Assembly: GCA_030610325.1 (NCBI GenBank)
Contig: JAUWRZ010000096.1
Location: 1-7,510 of the forward strand
From: Sulfurimonadaceae bacterium
GTDB lineage: Bacteria; Campylobacterota; Campylobacteria; Campylobacterales; Sulfurimonadaceae
Length of the DNA stretch: 7,510 nucleotides
Direction of reading: 5' to 3'
The notes under the pieces were generated by a model that did not search any database, was not told where the DNA came from, and saw only the letters and a list, made by a program, of their open reading frames with translations. A program made the position numbers and the translations under genes. Below are positions 5,780-7,510 of the stretch, one piece after another; position 1 is the first letter of the stretch; every line of letters begins with the position of its first letter.

Positions 5780-6328
5780 ATGCAGCAGTTTACCAAGTGG
5801 ACACTTGAGACGATCCGGAACGAAGGGGCGATGCTCAACTGGCTGGAGGAGATGCGTTTTGAGTGGACTGCTACTATCTCTCAGGCAGTCAATCAGATCA
5901 TAGCCGGAAAGACTGTCGTCTTGATCACGGACTCGGACCGTAAATGGTTCGCCCGCTACATCACGACTGCTTTTAACCGTCCCTCGATGGAGAGACCGAT
6001 GATCCCGATGGTACGGCTGGAACAGATGTATCCGCATTATGATAATATCACTGGTGTAGAGATGCTCGACATGCTCGATGATATGCTGGAACTCTCTTTT
6101 ACAGGAGACTACTTCTTTTGGTATATAGGCCGAGGCGATGACCGCCACTCGGACATCGCAAAACGAAAAGATAACAGCCTGCTCTGGTTGATGGATGAGG
6201 ACTTTCAAAATGCGTTACGCTTGCACTCCTATGATCCTATCATCGACATCAAACTGCTACAACTTTACAGACTTTTTGATACAACGCTCAATGCGGCGCT
6301 CTTTGGTGAAGTAGATGCAACACTTTGA
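5780..6328 (+). CDS. hobA: HobA, DnaA-binding initiator of chromosome replication
   Basis: HobA is a campylobacterotal protein that tetramerises and binds domain I of DnaA, helping DnaA assemble on the origin; it is the structural counterpart of E. coli DiaA with a sugar-isomerase-like fold. I recognise it from the 182-residue length, the position between lysC and holB, and blocks resembling the Helicobacter protein: DSDRKWFARYI (51-61), RPMIPMV (72-78), FFWYIGR (112-118), SLLWLMDEDFQ (133-143) and IDIKLLQLYRLFD (155-167). The sequence has no catalytic motif and no signal peptide. The middle (94-105, MLDMLDDMLEL-like) is a repetitive amphipathic stretch. The ATG has AAAGG (5770-5774) 5 nt upstream. 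Its last 14 nt overlap holB, so the two are likely translationally coupled. Identification rests on remembered family features and synteny, which agree. Confidence 0.88.
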   Translation: MQQFTKWTLETIRNEGAMLNWLEEMRFEWTATISQAVNQIIAGKTVVLITDSDRKWFARYITTAFNRPSMERPMIPMVRLEQMYPHYDNITGVEMLDMLDDMLELSFTGDYFFWYIGRGDDRHSDIAKRKDNSLLWLMDEDFQNALRLHSYDPIIDIKLLQLYRLFDTTLNAALFGEVDATL

Positions 6329-6947
6329 TGAGAGAGTCCGCAGTCATATACTGATCGTGGACGAAGTCGAAGAGGGTCTCACGCGACTAAGTGAGCAGCT
6401 TCAGGGCGAGCGTGTCGTCACCTATCTCCGGGAGGACTTTCTCATAGAGGATGCCAAAGCGGCGATCGCAGAGGCTTACATCAGCGAGGAACGGACTAAA
6501 TATCTTATCCTGGGGGCTAAAAGTTTCAACACTATCTCACAGAACTCTCTGCTGAAAGTCCTGGAAGAGCCGCCTAGGAACATCGAGTTCATTCTGATCG
6601 CTCTCTCTAAAGCTATCTTTCTTCCGACTATCCGCTCTCGTCTGCCGATGGTACAAAACATCAGTAAGCGTGTCGCAGTAGAGGTAGATATCAGCTTACT
6701 TAGCCTTGACCTCGATAGCATGTTCCGGTTTGTCAAAGCCAATGATCGCTTAAAGAAGCATGATGCGCAAGAGCTCATAGAGGGGATCTTCCATCAGGCG
6801 GTCGTCAATGAGCAGCTTGTCCTGACTCCAAAGCAGTCGAATGCATTTGAGAAAGCGTATAGGTTGATAGGCTTGAACGGTAGACTGCAGAGCATACTGG
6901 TCATGCTTTTGATGACATTCCTGCCGGAGTCACGCCGTGTATCTTGA
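6315..6947 (+). CDS. holB: DNA polymerase III delta' subunit, short campylobacterotal form
   Basis: Delta' is the stator of the clamp loader that places the sliding clamp on primed DNA. The recognisable core is the AAA+ segment around residues 63-113: KYLILGAKSF in place of Walker B, NSLLKVLEEPP (77-87) and LPTIRSRLP (103-111) with the arginine of the SRC motif at R109, though the cysteine is replaced by leucine. The protein has only 210 residues against about 330 in E. coli. There is no P-loop and no zinc-binding cysteine module in the N-terminal region, and the C-terminal collar domain is much reduced. A short delta' is, to my knowledge, normal in Helicobacter relatives, so this is unlikely to be a truncation. 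The start overlaps hobA by 14 nt with GGTGAAG as ribosome site 3-9 nt before it; the end overlaps folP by 11 nt. Confidence 0.85.
   Translation: MQHFDERVRSHILIVDEVEEGLTRLSEQLQGERVVTYLREDFLIEDAKAAIAEAYISEERTKYLILGAKSFNTISQNSLLKVLEEPPRNIEFILIALSKAIFLPTIRSRLPMVQNISKRVAVEVDISLLSLDLDSMFRFVKANDRLKKHDAQELIEGIFHQAVVNEQLVLTPKQSNAFEKAYRLIGLNGRLQSILVMLLMTFLPESRRVS
6926..6929 (+). promoter_or_regulatory. folP ribosome binding site supporting a GTG start
   Basis: GGAG lies 7 nt before the GTG at 6937, within the last codons of holB. In this frame a TGA at 6913-6915 closes the upstream side, and GTG is the first start-type codon after it. The next ATG (7033) would remove the first 32 residues. Confidence 0.6.
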
Positions 6948-7510
6948 GAAGATCAGCTCAGAGGTCGATGCGCAGCGCTATCTCAGAGAGCTTGGTGTCG
7001 ATGGAGGTGGTGTTAAAATACTTGCCTCAAAGATGAAGCATCATCTCTTTTACATCCATGAGCTTCATGTTGGCGCTGCGAACATCTTAAAACAAGACGC
7101 TCTCTCTATTGGAGCAGATCTCGCTGTTCCCAAAGGGACTGTCACCGCGCAAACGAGTCATGTCGATGCTATCTTGATAGCGACTGATCAGCAGCTGCAA
7201 AAGCTCAGTAGAAAAGAGCTGGCGCAACCTTTTGGCCTTAAAGCGATGGCGAAAGAGCTTACCCGTCATCTCAAAGGCCATAGACCTGAAGCTGTCAAGG
7301 TGATGGGCGTCATCAATGCAAATGATGACAGTTTTTACGCCGGGAGCCGTTTTCAAGGTAGTGCAGCTACGCAAGCCATCATCGCTATGATAGAAGAAGG
7401 TGCGGATATTATTGATATCGGAGCCGTCTCCAGCCGTCCGGGAAGTCTGCCTGTCGAGCCGGCCGAAGAGCTTTCTCGCATCCGGCCTATCATCGAAAGT
7501 CTCTATAGTC
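6937..7510 (+). CDS. folP: Dihydropteroate synthase, N-terminal part with family-specific extension (3' end outside window)
   Basis: FolP joins 7,8-dihydropterin pyrophosphate to p-aminobenzoate to give dihydropteroate in folate synthesis and is the sulfonamide target. 191 codons are visible. The conserved barrel starts only at residue 121: VKVMGVINANDDSFYAGSRF (121-140), where N127 matches the metal-binding Asn of the NxTPDSF signature but T-P is replaced by N-D. Next come EEGADIIDIGA and SSRPGS, equal to the usual STRPG loop that carries sulfonamide-resistance changes. Ahead of this lie about 120 residues absent from typical FolP, including GGGVKIL (23-29) and ANILKQDALSIGADL. From memory related extensions occur in Campylobacter and Helicobacter FolP. 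The GTG start overlaps holB by 11 nt and has a GGAG site. The gene is cut by the right edge of the window. Confidence 0.9.
   Translation, partial: MYLEKISSEVDAQRYLRELGVDGGGVKILASKMKHHLFYIHELHVGAANILKQDALSIGADLAVPKGTVTAQTSHVDAILIATDQQLQKLSRKELAQPFGLKAMAKELTRHLKGHRPEAVKVMGVINANDDSFYAGSRFQGSAATQAIIAMIEEGADIIDIGAVSSRPGSLPVEPAEELSRIRPIIESLYS

Noticed and set aside
6061..6090. Short direct repeat of ATGCTCGA in hobA
   Set aside because: It encodes a repetitive amphipathic helix (Met-Leu-Asp repeats). Two short copies within a coding region need no separate explanation.
5642..6208. A 188-codon open frame on the minus strand opposite the end of lysC and most of hobA
   Set aside because: It lies antisense to two well-supported genes, spans their intergenic gap, shows no family motif and has no clear ribosome site. 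It is best explained by the codon pattern of the sense strand.
7087..7374. Minus-strand open frame of 95 codons opposite folP
   Set aside because: The plus strand encodes the continuous FolP N-terminal region with the MGVIN and SSRPG segments. The minus-strand translation has no recognisable features.
1..7510. A hidden novel defence, mobile or secretion system
   Set aside because: Nearly every base belongs to a recognised housekeeping gene with conserved order. No gap exceeds about 150 bp, and I see no recombinase, repeat array or foreign-looking composition.

Overview
The window reads as a dense core-genome segment of a campylobacterotal (epsilonproteobacterial) chromosome. The strongest evidence is the plus-strand series rppH, lysC, hobA, holB, folP. 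hobA is known from Helicobacter and Campylobacter relatives, and from memory the same order occurs in Helicobacter pylori. The base composition looks balanced (roughly mid-forties per cent GC by eye, not counted), which fits a free-living sulfur or hydrogen oxidiser of the Sulfurimonas/Sulfurovum kind better than AT-rich Campylobacter or Helicobacter. The genus cannot be fixed from this window.

Layout. Positions 1-468 (+) are the 3' end of an EAL-domain (cyclic-di-GMP phosphodiesterase-type) gene, cut by the window edge. It converges, with a 22-bp gap, on a minus-strand set read from right to left: hemW (heme chaperone), an 86-bp gap with a likely promoter, then tatB, tatC and queA. The tatB stop and tatC start overlap by 1 nt, and the queA start lies inside the tatC 3' end. 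An intergenic region of about 148 bp (3889-4036) holds back-to-back promoters, one for hemW (apparently giving a leaderless mRNA) and one for rppH. Rightward, rppH and lysC overlap by 1 nt. A 64-bp gap leads to hobA, holB and folP, which overlap by 14 and 11 nt. folP runs off the right edge.

How the genes work together. TatB and TatC form the twin-arginine signal receptor of the Tat exporter; tatA is not present here. QueA makes the epoxyqueuosine precursor in tRNA. HemW delivers heme. RppH removes 5' pyrophosphate from mRNA. LysC commits aspartate to lysine, threonine, methionine and diaminopimelate synthesis. HobA promotes DnaA assembly at the origin, HolB is the delta' clamp-loader subunit, and FolP makes dihydropteroate for folate and hence thymidylate and purines. 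The last three thus link replication initiation, replisome loading and nucleotide precursor supply in one overlapping unit.

I see no mobile element, phage, CRISPR array, toxin-antitoxin pair, defence island, tRNA or rRNA, and nothing I would call a new multi-gene system. The observations worth following are small-scale: a leaderless hemW, a phase-correct slippery heptamer in tatB, oppositely charged TatB and TatC tails, a possible internal translation start for an ACT-domain beta form of LysC, and an N-terminal extension of about 120 residues on FolP.
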